Below are positions 25,628-35,178 of a stretch of DNA of 64,000 bases, in pieces; within the stretch, counting starts at the first letter, position 1; every line of letters begins with the position of its first letter. The position numbers and the translations under genes were made by a program. The stretch is from Streptomyces asiaticus (GTDB lineage Bacteria > Actinomycetota > Actinomycetes > Streptomycetales > Streptomycetaceae). The stretch covers positions 9,114,001 to 9,178,000 of the forward strand of contig NZ_JAGSHX010000006.1 of NCBI RefSeq assembly GCF_018138715.1, given 5' to 3'. The notes under the pieces are model-generated. The model saw nothing but the letters and a program-made list of their open reading frames with translations. It ran no database searches and had not been told where the DNA came from.

Positions 25628-25719
25628 CGAGGAGCCACGCTCAGTCGAGCCGAGGAGCCACGCTCAGTCGAGCCGAGGAGCCACCCTCAGTCGAGCCGAG
25701 GAGCCACGCTCAGTCGAGC
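25628..25719. repeat. Four tandem copies of a 23-bp unit
   Basis: The unit CGAGGAGCCACGCTCAGTCG-AGC is repeated head to tail at 25628, 25651, 25674 and 25697 with a single base change in copy 3. The fourth copy contains the stop codon (25710-25712) of the minus-strand PucR gene. It lies between convergent genes. There are no spacers, so it is not a CRISPR array. Confidence 0.9.
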
Positions 25720-27170
25720 AGACCGAGTTGGCTCGCCGCCCGGATCGCCAGCCAGACCTCGGCGAACGCGCCGGTGGTGGACAGATCGCGGCCGGTCAGC
25801 TCGCTGAAGCGGCGCAGCCGGTAGGCGAGCGTATTGGGGTGCACATGGAGCGCCGCCGCCGCCTCGTCCGTACGGCGGTCGCGCTCCATCCACGTGCGCA
25901 CCGACGTCAGCAGCCGTGAGCCGTGGCCGGTGTCGTAGCGCAGCGCCTCGCCCAGCACATGCTCGACCAGATCGGTGAGCGCGGCCGGGTCGTCGGGCAG
26001 CCAGCGGCCGGTGACATCGTCGCCGTACCGCACGAGGGCACGGCCGGACGCGACGGCGTGGGAGGCCGCCCACAGCGCCTCGCGCTGGGCGATCCGCAGC
26101 GGGGAGCCGGGGCTGAACGGGCGGCTCATCCCGGCGGCCACACCCTGCAGGGACTCGACCGCCTCCCCCAGGCCGGGCGCACCGAGCAGATAGCGGTCCT
26201 CGCCGCGCTTGAGCAGCAGACACGGCTGATCCTCCAGCGCGCGCAGCACGGCATCCTCGGTGACGCCCCTGACCACTGCCAGCACGGTCTCGCCCTCGAT
26301 GGAGTGGCGCAGCAGATGGCGCCGCGCCACCGCGGGTTCGAGGGCGCCCTGGAGCAGCTCGGCGAGGATCTCCGCGCCCTCGCGGCGCAGTGTCTCCCGC
26401 TCGGTGCGGACCATGGCGAGCTGGAGGGCGGCCACCGTGGCGATGTGCTGCACCACGGCGAGCCCCGCCGGGCGCGCGCCTTCCCGTTCGAAGGCGATGA
26501 GGAAACCCGCCGGGCCACCGGGGGAGGGGACCGGGAGGGCGAAGCCACCGGGGATGGTCGGCGGGGCGTCCGCCGAGCCGGGGATCACCGACGTGTCGGG
26601 CGCGGGCACACCCGGCAGCAGCGGCCGGCCCTGGGTCGTGCACAGATAGATGTCGTAGCCGGACAGCTTCTCCAGCCGGCCGAACAGCGTCGCGGTGTCC
26701 AGGTTCTCCGAGGTCAGCCAGCGCAGCGCGCCGAACACCTGTAGCTGGGCGCCCAGCCGGTGGCGGGCGTCCTCCTGGACGGCGGCGGCCACCTCCTGTG
26801 CCACCGCCATGAACGGCACCGCCAGCGGGATCTCCAGGACCGGCATCCCCCGCTCCTCGGCGGCGTCGAAGAACGCGCGGCGCAGCGGGGGCATCCGCAG
26901 CTGGGCGGAGACCGCCAGGGCCGCCACCCCGGCGTCGTCCAGCCGCTCCAGATAGGCGCGCTGCCCGGCCGCCGAGCGGGGCAGCGCTATCCCCGTCGTC
27001 ATGATCATCTCGGAGCCGAGCAGCCAGGGCGTGGGGTCGTCCAGCTCGCTCACATGCGCCCAGGACACCGAGCGGTGCAGCCCCGCGCCACCCGCGATCA
27101 ACCGCAGTTGCAGGGCCGGATACGACAGCAGATCGTCGACCGTCACACCCTGCTCTTTGTTGTTCACCAC
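25710..27170 (-). CDS. PucR-family transcriptional regulator (second)
   Basis: A 486-residue PucR-type regulator. The N-terminal domain includes [36 protein letters not shown] and [10 protein letters not shown]. The C-terminal HTH_30 includes [20 protein letters not shown] and [19 protein letters not shown]. Start GTG 27170 is tentative, because the ribosome site is weak and GTG 27167 is equally possible. It is divergent from the ureohydrolase gene with 110 bases between, the usual position for a pathway-specific regulator of that operon. It has no close neighbour in its own direction. Confidence 0.86.
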   Translation of the reverse strand: MVNNKEQGVTVDDLLSYPALQLRLIAGGAGLHRSVSWAHVSELDDPTPWLLGSEMIMTTGIALPRSAAGQRAYLERLDDAGVAALAVSAQLRMPPLRRAFFDAAEERGMPVLEIPLAVPFMAVAQEVAAAVQEDARHRLGAQLQVFGALRWLTSENLDTATLFGRLEKLSGYDIYLCTTQGRPLLPGVPAPDTSVIPGSADAPPTIPGGFALPVPSPGGPAGFLIAFEREGARPAGLAVVQHIATVAALQLAMVRTERETLRREGAEILAELLQGALEPAVARRHLLRHSIEGETVLAVVRGVTEDAVLRALEDQPCLLLKRGEDRYLLGAPGLGEAVESLQGVAAGMSRPFSPGSPLRIAQREALWAASHAVASGRALVRYGDDVTGRWLPDDPAALTDLVEHVLGEALRYDTGHGSRLLTSVRTWMERDRRTDEAAAALHVHPNTLAYRLRRFSELTGRDLSTTGAFAEVWLAIRAASQLGLLD

Positions 27171-27280
27171 AAATTGAGCCTAACTCTTTGTCTCAGCAAC
27201 GATTGTCGCGCGGTTCCTCCGCTGTGCAGACTCGCTCGACCGGACCCCACCGGCGCACGTCAAGAAGGGACTGCAACACC

Positions 27281-28243
27281 ATGACCGAACCCCGAGGGCC
27301 CGTCGACTCCTCCCGGGTCCCGCGCTTCGCCGGCCCGGCCACCTTCGCCAGGCTGCCCCGCCTCGACGAGGTCGCGGGGGCCGACGTGGCGGTGGTGGGC
27401 GTCCCGTTCGACGGCGGTGTCTCCTACCGCCCCGGCGCCCGCTTCGGGCCCGCCGCGGTCCGCGAGGCCAGCCGGCTGCTGCGCCCCTACCACCCGGGCC
27501 TGGACGTGTCCCCGTTCGCCACCCAGCAGGTGGCCGACGCCGGTGACATCGCCGTCAACCCCTTCGACATCGGCGAGGCCATCGAGACCATCCAGGACGC
27601 CGCGAGCGGACTCCAGGCCGAAGGAACCCGCCTGGTCACCATCGGCGGGGACCACACCATCGCGCTCCCGCTGCTGCGCGCCGCCGCCCGGCGCCACGGC
27701 CCGGTCGCGGTGCTCCACTTCGACGCCCACCTGGACACCTGGGACACCTACTTCGGCGCCGAGCACACCCACGGCACCCCGTTCCGCCGGGCCGTGGAGG
27801 AGGGCATCGTCGACACCTCCGCCCTCTCGCACGTCGGCACCCGCGGCCCGCTGTACGGCAAGCAGGACCTCACCGAGGACGAGAAGCTGGGCTTCGGCAT
27901 CGTCACCTCCGCCGATGTCTACCGGCGCGGCGCCGACGAGGTGGCCGACCAGCTGCGCCAGCGCATCGGCGACCGGCCGCTGTACATCTCCATCGACATC
28001 GACTGCCTCGACCCGGCCCACGCCCCCGGCACCGGCACCCCCGAGGCGGGCGGCCTGACCTCCCGCGAGCTCCTGGAGATCCTGCGCGGCCTGGCCGGAT
28101 GCCGGCTGATCGGCGCGGATGTGGTGGAGGTGGCGCCCGCCTACGACCACGCCGAGATCACCTCGGTCGCGGCCTCCCACGTCGCCTACGACCTGATCAG
28201 CCTGCTCGCACTGCAAGGGAAGCGGGAGAAGACGGATGAGTGA
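27281..28243 (+). CDS. speB: Ureohydrolase: agmatinase or guanidinobutyrase
   Basis: A 320-residue binuclear Mn2+ hydrolase releasing urea from a guanidino compound. The family metal motifs are all present: [19 protein letters not shown] and [19 protein letters not shown], plus the C-terminal [10 protein letters not shown]. Agmatine (to putrescine) and 4-guanidinobutyrate (to GABA) are both plausible. The ATG has AAGAAGGGA 10 bases upstream. It overlaps the permease gene by 8 bases and leads the operon that ends with an aldehyde dehydrogenase, which fits amine or guanidino nitrogen scavenging. Enzyme family certain, substrate not. Confidence 0.87.
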   Translation: MTEPRGPVDSSRVPRFAGPATFARLPRLDEVAGADVAVVGVPFDGGVSYRPGARFGPAAVREASRLLRPYHPGLDVSPFATQQVADAGDIAVNPFDIGEAIETIQDAASGLQAEGTRLVTIGGDHTIALPLLRAAARRHGPVAVLHFDAHLDTWDTYFGAEHTHGTPFRRAVEEGIVDTSALSHVGTRGPLYGKQDLTEDEKLGFGIVTSADVYRRGADEVADQLRQRIGDRPLYISIDIDCLDPAHAPGTGTPEAGGLTSRELLEILRGLAGCRLIGADVVEVAPAYDHAEITSVAASHVAYDLISLLALQGKREKTDE

Positions 28244-29777
28244 ATCCCCGGCACTGACCGAGGTCGAGAGCTACGGTGTCGAGCGCATCCCCGACGCGGA
28301 CCGCACCGCGACCCCCTTCGACCTGTTCCGCGTCGCGTTCGGCGGCGCCAACACCTTCGCCACCTGTGTGCTCGGCGCCTTTCCGGTCCTCTTCGGGCTC
28401 TCCTTCTGGCAGGGCCTGGCGGCCACACTGCTCGGCGTGGTGGGCGGCTCCCTGATCCTCGCCCCGCTCGCGGTGTTCGGCCCGTGCAACGGCACCAACA
28501 ACGCGGTCTCCTCCTCGGCACACCTGGGGGTGCACGGGCGGATCGTCGGCTCGTTCCTGTCGCTGCTCACCGCCATCGCGTTCTTCTCCATCTCGGTGTG
28601 GTCCTCCGGTGACGCGCTGGTCGGCGGCGCCCACCGGCTGATGGGCATGCCACAGAACGACGGGGTGTTTGCGCTCGCCTACGGCGTCTTCGGGGCGCTG
28701 GTGCTGACGGTGTGCGTGTACGGCTTCCGGTTCATGCTCTTCGTCAACAAGATCGCGGTGGTGGCGGCCTCGACGCTGTTCGTCCTCGGCTTCTTCGCCT
28801 TCGTGGGGGACTTCGACCCCGGCTACCAGGGGGTGTTCCCCTCGACGGCCACGGCCGGGTTCTGGCCCGCGTTCATCGGCTCGGCGCTGATCGTGCTGTC
28901 CAACCCCGTGTCCTTCGGCGCCTTCCTCGGCGACTGGGCGCGCTACATCCCCGCCGACACCTCGCGCCGCAAGGTCGTCACGGCGGCGTTCGCCTCGCAG
29001 ATCGCCACCGTCCTGCCGTTCTTCTTCGGCCTGGCCACCGCCTCGATCATCGCCAAGAAGGCCGCGCCGTACATGGACGCCGGGGCGCCGAACTACGTCG
29101 GCGGACTGCTGGCCATCTCGCCCGGCTGGTACTTCCTGCCGGTGTGCCTGCTCGCCCTCATCGGCGGCCTGTCCACCGGCACCACCTCGCTCTACGGCAC
29201 CGGCCTGGACTTCTCCAGCGTGTTCACCCGGTTCAGCCGGGTGCAGGCCACGCTGTTCGTCGGGGTGCTCTCGATCGGGTTCATCTTCCTGGGCCGGTTC
29301 GCCGCCAATCTGTCCCAGTCCATCTCCACCTTCGCCACGCTGATCATCACTTGCACCGCCCCCTGGATGATCATCATGGTGCTCGGCTATGTGACCCGGC
29401 GCGGCTGGTACGACCCCGACTCGCTCCAGGTGTTCAACCGGCGCCAGCGCGGCGGCCGCTACTGGTTCCACCACGGCTGGAACTGGCGTGGCATGGGCGC
29501 CTGGCTGACCGCGGCGGTGCTCGCCCTGCTCTTCGTCAACGTCCCCGGCCAGTTCGTCGGGCCGCTCGGCGATCTGGCCGGCGGCGCGGACATCTCGCTG
29601 CCGGTGGGCCTCGCCACCGCCTCGCTCCTCTATCTGTCGCTGCTGTGGCTCTTCCCCGAGCCGCGCGAGGTGTACGGGCCCGCCGGGCCGCGGCTGGTCC
29701 GCGCCTCGGACGCGCCCGTACCGCCGATCACCACGGAGGCCGGTGCGCCCGTGCCCGCGGTGGCGGAAGGGGCGTGA
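28236..29777 (+). CDS. NCS1-family permease (purine/cytosine/guanidino-type substrates)
   Basis: A 513-residue, 12-helix transporter of the nucleobase:cation symporter-1 family. Typical segments are [39 protein letters not shown] and [17 protein letters not shown]. Classical substrates are cytosine, purines, hydantoin or thiamine. Within this operon it may import the guanidino compound or amine that the ureohydrolase uses. The start overlaps the ureohydrolase stop by 8 bases, so the two are probably co-expressed. Confidence 0.86.
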   Translation: MSESPALTEVESYGVERIPDADRTATPFDLFRVAFGGANTFATCVLGAFPVLFGLSFWQGLAATLLGVVGGSLILAPLAVFGPCNGTNNAVSSSAHLGVHGRIVGSFLSLLTAIAFFSISVWSSGDALVGGAHRLMGMPQNDGVFALAYGVFGALVLTVCVYGFRFMLFVNKIAVVAASTLFVLGFFAFVGDFDPGYQGVFPSTATAGFWPAFIGSALIVLSNPVSFGAFLGDWARYIPADTSRRKVVTAAFASQIATVLPFFFGLATASIIAKKAAPYMDAGAPNYVGGLLAISPGWYFLPVCLLALIGGLSTGTTSLYGTGLDFSSVFTRFSRVQATLFVGVLSIGFIFLGRFAANLSQSISTFATLIITCTAPWMIIMVLGYVTRRGWYDPDSLQVFNRRQRGGRYWFHHGWNWRGMGAWLTAAVLALLFVNVPGQFVGPLGDLAGGADISLPVGLATASLLYLSLLWLFPEPREVYGPAGPRLVRASDAPVPPITTEAGAPVPAVAEGA

Positions 29778-29784
29778 GACCACC

Positions 29785-30429
29785 GTGCGCCTCATCGACC
29801 TCTCCGTACCCCTGGCCACGGGCATGCCGGTCTACCCCGGCGATCCGCGGGTGACCATCGCCCCCGCGCTGAGCGTCGCCACCGACGGAGTGAACGTGCT
29901 GCACCTCGACATGGGGTCGCAGTCCGGCACCCATGTCGACGCCCCGTTCCACATCGACGACGCGCTGCCCACCCTGGACCGGCTGCCCCTGGAGCGCTTC
30001 TGGGGGCGGGCGGTGGTGGTGGACGCCCGTGGCGCGGAGCCCCGGACACCGCTCGGGCCGTCCCTGTTCGAGGGCCGGCTGCGGGCCGGGGCCATCGTGC
30101 TGGTGGCCACCGGCTGGTCGCGGCACTGGGGCCACGACGACTACCTCGCCCATCCGTATCTCACCCCGGAGGCCGCCGAACTCCTGGTGGACGCCGGGAT
30201 CCGCACCGTCGGCATCGACGCGCTGAGCGTCGATGCCACCCCCGCCGACGACCTCCCCGCCCACCGGATCCTGTGCGGCGCCCACGCCGTCATCGCCGAG
30301 AACCTCACCGGTCTCGACCCCCTGCTCGACGCGCAGACGGCGGGAGAGCCCATCGAGGTCTCCCTGCTGCCGCTGCGGCTCCCCGCCGCCGACGGCGCCC
30401 CGGTACGGGCCGTGGCTCGCGTCGGCTGA
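29785..30429 (+). CDS. Cyclase-family metal-dependent hydrolase
   Basis: A 214-residue protein of the kynurenine-formamidase/cyclase (PF04199) family. The metal-binding signature SGTHVDAPFHI and the opening segment LIDLSVPLATGMPVYPGDP are characteristic. The GTG start lies 7 bases after the permease stop, and the upstream frame is the tail of that gene. It would cleave an amide or formamide, or open a ring. In this operon it may act on an amide such as guanidinobutyramide; this is inference only. Confidence 0.82.
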   Translation: MRLIDLSVPLATGMPVYPGDPRVTIAPALSVATDGVNVLHLDMGSQSGTHVDAPFHIDDALPTLDRLPLERFWGRAVVVDARGAEPRTPLGPSLFEGRLRAGAIVLVATGWSRHWGHDDYLAHPYLTPEAAELLVDAGIRTVGIDALSVDATPADDLPAHRILCGAHAVIAENLTGLDPLLDAQTAGEPIEVSLLPLRLPAADGAPVRAVARVG

Positions 30430-30455
30430 ACCACCCACGCAAGGAGCACCACCCC

Positions 30456-30899
30456 ATGAACGACGAGGTTCTGCGGGCCGCCGACGCCCTGGTGGCGGCG
30501 TTCGGCGAAGGCCGCCTCGACGACTACTTCGCGGCGTTCGCGCCCGACGCCACATTCGTCTTCCACACCACCTCCGAACGCCTCAGCTCCACCGCGGACT
30601 ACCGGGCCCTGTGGGACCGCTGGGTCGCGGAGGACGACTTCCGCGTCCTGTCCTGCGTCTCCACCGACCGGCTAATCCAACTCCTCGGCGACACCGCGGT
30701 GTTCACCCACCTGGTGGAGACCACGGTGAGCACCACGGCCGGTGTGGAGACCACCCACGAGCGCGAGACCATCGTCTTCCGCCGTCAGACCCACGGCCAC
30801 TGGCTGGCCGTGCACGAACACCTCTCGGCAGCGCCCGGCACGACGACGGCCACGGCCACGGCTACGACGACGGCCACGATCACGGAAACGGAACGATGA
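30456..30899 (+). CDS. NTF2-like (SnoaL-type) protein with Thr/Ala repeat tail
   Basis: A 147-residue cone-fold protein (FGEGRLDDYFAAFAPDATFV, YRALWDRWVAEDDF, TIVFRRQTHGHWLAVHEHLS). The last 20 residues are a low-complexity threonine/alanine stretch encoded by short CACGACGGC-type repeats. Such proteins are isomerases, dehydratases or accessory subunits. There is an AAGGAG ribosome site. It overlaps the aldehyde dehydrogenase gene by 4 bases. No specific function can be given. Confidence 0.8.
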   Translation: MNDEVLRAADALVAAFGEGRLDDYFAAFAPDATFVFHTTSERLSSTADYRALWDRWVAEDDFRVLSCVSTDRLIQLLGDTAVFTHLVETTVSTTAGVETTHERETIVFRRQTHGHWLAVHEHLSAAPGTTTATATATTTATITETER

Positions 30900-32344
30900 G
30901 CGAGCTTCTCGTACTGCGCAACCACATCGACGGCGAGTACACCGACGCGGCCGACGGCCGCCGCCTGGAGGTCACCGACCCCGTCACCGGCGAGGTGTAC
31001 GCCACCTCGCCCCGGTCCGGCGCCGCCGACGTCGACGCCGCGATGGCCGCCGCCGCGGCGGCCTTCCCCGTCTGGCGCGACGCCACCCCGGCCACCCGGC
31101 AGAGGCTGCTGCTGAAGATCGCGGACGCCGTCGAGGCGCGGGCGGAGGAGATCGCGGAGGCGGAGTGCCGCAACACCGGAAAGCCGCGCGCCCTCACCCT
31201 CACCGAGGAGATCGCCCCGATCGTCGACCAGATCCGGTTCTTCGCCGGAGCCGCGCGTCTGCTGGAGGGCCGGTCGGCGGGCGAGTACATGGAGGGCCTG
31301 ACCTCGATCGTCCGGCGGGAGCCGATCGGGGTGTGCGCCCAGGTCGCGCCGTGGAACTACCCGCTGATGATGGGCGTGTGGAAGTTCGCCCCGGCCCTCG
31401 CCGCGGGCAACACCGTCGTCCTCAAGCCGTCGGACACCACCCCCGCGTCCACCGTGCTGCTCGCGGGCATCATCGGCGGCATCCTCGAGGAGCTGGGCCT
31501 CCCGGCCGGCATCTTCAACGTGGTGTGCGGCGACCGCGAAACCGGCCGGCTGATGGTCGAGCACCCCACCCCGGCGATGGCGGCCATCACCGGCTCGGTG
31601 CGCGCGGGCATGCAGGTCGCCGCGTCGGCGGCGAAGGACATCAAGCGGGTCCACCTCGAACTGGGCGGCAAGGCCCCGGCGGCGGTCTTCGAGGACGCCG
31701 ATATCGCGGCGGCCGTCGAGGGCATCTCCCTCGCCGGATTCTTCAACGCCGGACAGGACTGCACCGCGGCCACGCGTGTCCTCGTCCACGAGTCGGTCCA
31801 CGACGCGTTCGTGAGCGCGCTGGCCAAGGCCGCCGCCGCGATCAGGACCGGCGGTGGCATCGACGACGAGGACGTGCTGTACGGGCCGTTGAACAACGCC
31901 AACCAGCTGGCCCAGGTCACCGGCTTCATCGACCGGCTGCCCGCGCACGCCACCGTGCAGACGGGTGGCCACCGGGTCGGTGACAAGGGCTTCTTCTACG
32001 CGCCCACCGTGGTCTCCGGGCTCGAGCAGGATGACGAGATCGTCCAGAACGAGGTCTTCGGCCCGGTCATCACCGTGCAGTCCTTCCGCGACGAGGCCGA
32101 GGCCGTCACGTACGCCAACGGCGTGGAGTACGCGCTGGCGTCCTCGGTGTGGACCAAGGACCACGCCCGCGCGATGCGGATGTCCAAGGCCCTGGACTTC
32201 GGCTGCGTCTGGATCAACACCCATATAATCCTCGCCGCCGAGATGCCGCACGGCGGCTTCAAGAAGTCCGGCTACGGCAAGGACCTGTCCGCGTACGGCT
32301 TCGAGGACTACACCCGCGTCAAGCACGTCATGACGGCCCTCTGA
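30896..32344 (+). CDS. Aldehyde dehydrogenase (gamma-aminobutyraldehyde dehydrogenase type)
   Basis: A 482-residue NAD(P)-dependent aldehyde dehydrogenase. The conserved landmarks are APWNYPLMMGVWKFAPALAA, KPSDTTPAST, ITGSVRAG, the glutamate in HLELGGKAP, and the catalytic Cys289 in NAGQDCTAATR. Overall it most resembles gamma-aminobutyraldehyde/betaine-aldehyde dehydrogenases, which oxidise the aldehyde formed from putrescine to GABA. The ATG overlaps the previous stop (ATGA). As the last gene of the operon it would complete a route from a guanidino compound or amine to GABA, probably with the amine-oxidase-like gene at 21716. Confidence 0.87.
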   Translation: MSELLVLRNHIDGEYTDAADGRRLEVTDPVTGEVYATSPRSGAADVDAAMAAAAAAFPVWRDATPATRQRLLLKIADAVEARAEEIAEAECRNTGKPRALTLTEEIAPIVDQIRFFAGAARLLEGRSAGEYMEGLTSIVRREPIGVCAQVAPWNYPLMMGVWKFAPALAAGNTVVLKPSDTTPASTVLLAGIIGGILEELGLPAGIFNVVCGDRETGRLMVEHPTPAMAAITGSVRAGMQVAASAAKDIKRVHLELGGKAPAAVFEDADIAAAVEGISLAGFFNAGQDCTAATRVLVHESVHDAFVSALAKAAAAIRTGGGIDDEDVLYGPLNNANQLAQVTGFIDRLPAHATVQTGGHRVGDKGFFYAPTVVSGLEQDDEIVQNEVFGPVITVQSFRDEAEAVTYANGVEYALASSVWTKDHARAMRMSKALDFGCVWINTHIILAAEMPHGGFKKSGYGKDLSAYGFEDYTRVKHVMTAL

Positions 32345-32444
32345 ACAACCGCCGCCACTCCGGCCCGTCATCACCGCGCCGCCGGCCCGGCGCGGTGATG
32401 ACACACCCCACACCCGGTGGCGTACGTGCGTAGCCTGTTGCGAC

Positions 32445-32957
32445 ATGAGCGAGATGACACTGCGCCGGGCCCATGTCTCCGACCACGGGACGATCGTCGA
32501 GTGCGTGCGGGAGTGGTGGGGCGACTCACGCACCCCGGATCAGGCGCGTGAGCTTTCCATGCTGCTGCCCAGGCTGTTTCTCCAGTTCTTCGCCGGCACC
32601 AGCCTGGTCCTGGAGGACGGCGACGGCATCAAGGCGTTCCTCGTGGGCTTTCACGCCGCGGACAACGACCACGAGGCGTACATCCACTTCGTCGGGGTGG
32701 CACCCGAGCTGCGCGGGCAGGGCGTGGGCCGCAGGCTCTACACGGCGTTCTTCCAGCGTGCCGCCGAGGCGGGCCGCCGTGAGGTGCACGCCATCACCTC
32801 GCCCCTGAACACCGGGTCCGTGGCCTTCCACCGGGCCATGGGGTTCATGCTCGAGGAGGGCGACCGTCAGGTCAACGGCCTTCCCGTGCACGGCGATTAC
32901 GACGGACCCGGGCAGCACCGGGTGTGCTTCCGCCGGCAGATCGCCGTCCATCCCTGA
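32445..32957 (+). CDS. GNAT-family N-acetyltransferase
   Basis: A 170-residue acetyl-CoA-dependent transferase. The acetyl-CoA-binding motif is VAPELRGQGVGRRLYTAF, with the following helix and FHRAMGFMLEEG. It is a single gene, same direction as its neighbours, 100 bases after the operon. The acceptor is unknown. Confidence 0.85.
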   Translation: MSEMTLRRAHVSDHGTIVECVREWWGDSRTPDQARELSMLLPRLFLQFFAGTSLVLEDGDGIKAFLVGFHAADNDHEAYIHFVGVAPELRGQGVGRRLYTAFFQRAAEAGRREVHAITSPLNTGSVAFHRAMGFMLEEGDRQVNGLPVHGDYDGPGQHRVCFRRQIAVHP

Positions 32958-33002
32958 GGACGAGAGGGCTTGACGGTGGTGGTGCGCTGCTCTACACCGG
33001 TA

Positions 33003-33016
33003 TGGGAGCGCTCCCA
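33003..33016. promoter_or_regulatory. Perfect CebR-type operator (TGGGAGCGCTCCCA)
   Basis: A perfect 14-bp palindrome identical to the known binding site of CebR, the LacI-family repressor of cello-oligosaccharide use in Streptomyces. It lies 91 bases upstream of the first secreted esterase gene. A partial copy (GGCTCCCA) follows. Related LacI regulators of xylo-oligosaccharide genes use similar sites, so the regulator could be one of those. Confidence 0.8.
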
Positions 33017-33107
33017 TGGCTCCCATGATGTGTTCCGCACCAAGGCGTCCGCACCGTTCCGCGGGCGCCCACGGACCGAACCTCATGGACCGCCGAAAGG
33101 AAAGCGC

Positions 33108-33872
33108 ATGGCACGCACCAGACATCCGCTCGCCGTCCTGATCCCCTTGGTCGCGTTTCTCGCCGTTCTCGTCCCGCTCGGCGCCGGCCCGGCCCATGCC
33201 GAGTCCAACGGCGGGGTGAAGGTCATGCCGCTGGGCGACTCGATCACCGACGGGTTCAACGTCCCGGGGGGCTACCGCGTCGGCCTGTGGCAGAAACTCA
33301 CGGCGGGCCGTTACAAAGTCGACTTCGTCGGCTCGCTCTTCAACGGCCCGTCCGGCCTCGGCGATCACGACCACGAGGGCCACTCCGGCTGGACGATCCA
33401 GCAGATCGACGACAACGTCGTGAACTGGCTGCGCACCCAGAACCCGCACACGATCCTGCTGCACATCGGGACCAACGACATCTACGGCAGCAACCCCGCC
33501 GGGGCGCCGGCCAGGCTCTCCACCCTGATCGACCACATCACCGCCCAGGCGCCGAACGCGGAGCTCTTCGTCGCCACCATCACCCCGCTGGGCTTCATGG
33601 ACTCGACGGTACGGGCGTACAACGCGGCGATCCCCGGCATCGTGCAGAGCAAGGTCAACGCGGGCAAGCGCGTCCATCTGGTTGACATGTACAGCGCATT
33701 GACGCCCGCGGACCTGGCCGACGGGGTGCACCCCAACGCCGGTGGCTACGACAAGATGGCCGACGTCTGGTGGCGGGCGCTGCGGTCGGTGCCGGGCAGC
33801 ATCGGCAACCCCACGTTCGCCACCACCGGGTCCGGGGCGCACGGTAACGGGTCGGCCGCACGGGCGGCATGA
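33108..33872 (+). CDS. Secreted SGNH/GDSL hydrolase, probable CE3-type acetylxylan esterase
   Basis: A 254-residue secreted serine esterase. Residues 1 to about 31 form a signal peptide (TRH n-region, hydrophobic LAVLIPLVAFLAVLVPL, cleavage after AHA). The SGNH blocks are visible: GDSITDG (S45), the glycine block, IGTNDIYG, and DGVHPN (D205, H208). The overall pattern matches carbohydrate esterase family 3. There is a GAAAGGA ribosome site. A perfect CebR-type box lies upstream and another secreted esterase follows 38 bases downstream, so both are probably induced during cellulose/hemicellulose degradation. The acetylxylan substrate is inferred. Confidence 0.83.
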   Translation: MARTRHPLAVLIPLVAFLAVLVPLGAGPAHAESNGGVKVMPLGDSITDGFNVPGGYRVGLWQKLTAGRYKVDFVGSLFNGPSGLGDHDHEGHSGWTIQQIDDNVVNWLRTQNPHTILLHIGTNDIYGSNPAGAPARLSTLIDHITAQAPNAELFVATITPLGFMDSTVRAYNAAIPGIVQSKVNAGKRVHLVDMYSALTPADLADGVHPNAGGYDKMADVWWRALRSVPGSIGNPTFATTGSGAHGNGSAARAA

Positions 33873-33910
33873 CCGCCCCTTCACCGTCACAGCCCAGGAA
33901 GGACCGTCAT

Positions 33911-34894
33911 ATGAACCACACCCCCGCCTCCGCGGAAACCACCCACACGCCCAGGCGCCGCCCAAGGACACCGAGGTCGATGGCCGCGGCGTTACTCGGC
34001 GGCGTACTGCCGCTGCTCGCCACACTGTTCCTGCTGGCACCGCCACCCGCGGCGGCCGCCTCGCTCACCGAGGTCACGGGCTTCGGCAACAACCCGAGCA
34101 ACCTCCGCATGTACGAGTACGTGCCGAACAACGTCGCGGCACGGCCCGCCGTCCTCGTGGCGGTGCACTACTGCACGGGCTCGGGGCCCGCGTTCTACTC
34201 CGGCACCGAGTTCGCCTCCCTGGCCGACCGGTACGGCTTCATCGTCATCTATCCCTCCGCCACCAGAAGCGGCGCCTGCTTCGACGTTTCCTCCCCGCAG
34301 GCGCTGCGGCACGACGGCGGCAGCGACCCGGTGGGCATCGTCTCGATGGTCCGCTACGCCCAGCAGCGCCACAACGCCGACCCCAACCGGGTGTACGTCA
34401 CCGGCGCCTCGTCGGGCGCCATGATGACCAACGTCCTGCTGGGCGACTACCCGGATGTGTTCAAGGCGGGCGCGGCCTTCGCGGGCGTGCCCTTCGGCTG
34501 CTTCGCCACCACCGACGGATCCGGCTGGAACACCGCCTGCGCCAACGGCACCATCACCAAGACACCGCAGGCGTGGGGCGATCTCGCGCGCGGGGCCTAC
34601 CCCGGATACCAGGGCGCCAGGCCGAGGATGCAGCTGTGGCACGGCACCGCGGACAACACCCTGCGCTATCCGAACTTCGGCGAGGAGATCAAGCAGTGGA
34701 CCAATGTGCTCGGGGTGAGCCAGACCCCCGCCTTCACGGACCATCCGCAGTCCTCCTGGACCCGTACCCGCTACGGCGCCACGGGCAACCAGGCCCCCGT
34801 TGAGGCGATCAGCGTGCAGGGCACCGGACACTCCCTCCCGGCCGCCGGGATGGCCGCACGGGCCATCACCTTCTTCGGCCTGGACGCCGGATGA
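33911..34894 (+). CDS. Secreted CE1-type esterase (PHB depolymerase/feruloyl or acetylxylan esterase family)
   Basis: A 327-residue secreted alpha/beta hydrolase. A long basic N-terminus and hydrophobic stretch end at AAAAS (about residue 50). The catalytic serine sits in TGASSGAMM (S167), with likely acid in WHGTADNT and histidine in GTGHSLP. Cysteines at HYCTGSG, GACFDV, GCFAT and NTACANG suggest disulfides. There is an AGGAAGGA ribosome site. It probably shares the CebR-boxed promoter of the preceding esterase. The two would remove acyl decorations from plant cell-wall xylan; a PHB-depolymerase role is the alternative. Confidence 0.83.
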   Translation: MNHTPASAETTHTPRRRPRTPRSMAAALLGGVLPLLATLFLLAPPPAAAASLTEVTGFGNNPSNLRMYEYVPNNVAARPAVLVAVHYCTGSGPAFYSGTEFASLADRYGFIVIYPSATRSGACFDVSSPQALRHDGGSDPVGIVSMVRYAQQRHNADPNRVYVTGASSGAMMTNVLLGDYPDVFKAGAAFAGVPFGCFATTDGSGWNTACANGTITKTPQAWGDLARGAYPGYQGARPRMQLWHGTADNTLRYPNFGEEIKQWTNVLGVSQTPAFTDHPQSSWTRTRYGATGNQAPVEAISVQGTGHSLPAAGMAARAITFFGLDAG

Positions 34895-34985
34895 CCCGCT
34901 GACGGGCCGGAAACACGAAGGACGAGCCGACGAAGGACGAGCCGACACGAGGAACCGGTCGGCACCTTGCTGAGAAAGGCGCCTC

Positions 34986-35006
34986 GGGGCCGCCGAAACC
35001 GGCCCC
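34986..35006. terminator. GC-rich hairpin downstream of the esterase pair
   Basis: GGGGCCG and CGGCCCC form a perfect 7-bp stem with a 7-base loop, about 90 bases after the esterase stop. There is no U-run, as is common in Streptomyces terminators. A direct repeat of CGAAGGACGAGCCGA lies just upstream (34916-34945). Confidence 0.5.
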
Positions 35007-35178
35007 TTGGCGGCCTTCCGCGGGCATGTGGGCGGCCGGTGCCCACGGCCGTGGACAACTCCTCCGCCGCCTCGTCCCCGGCCCCGCCGACGCCCCTCCG
35101 TGCCCTTGCCGCATCCCCTCTGAGCTGGTCTTTCGCCGGACCCGTGGCTATGTTTCACCCCTCGGGAAAGGGGAGCGC

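Noticed and set aside
25628..25719. Possible CRISPR array
   Set aside because: Units are directly adjacent 23-mers with no spacers and no cas genes nearby.
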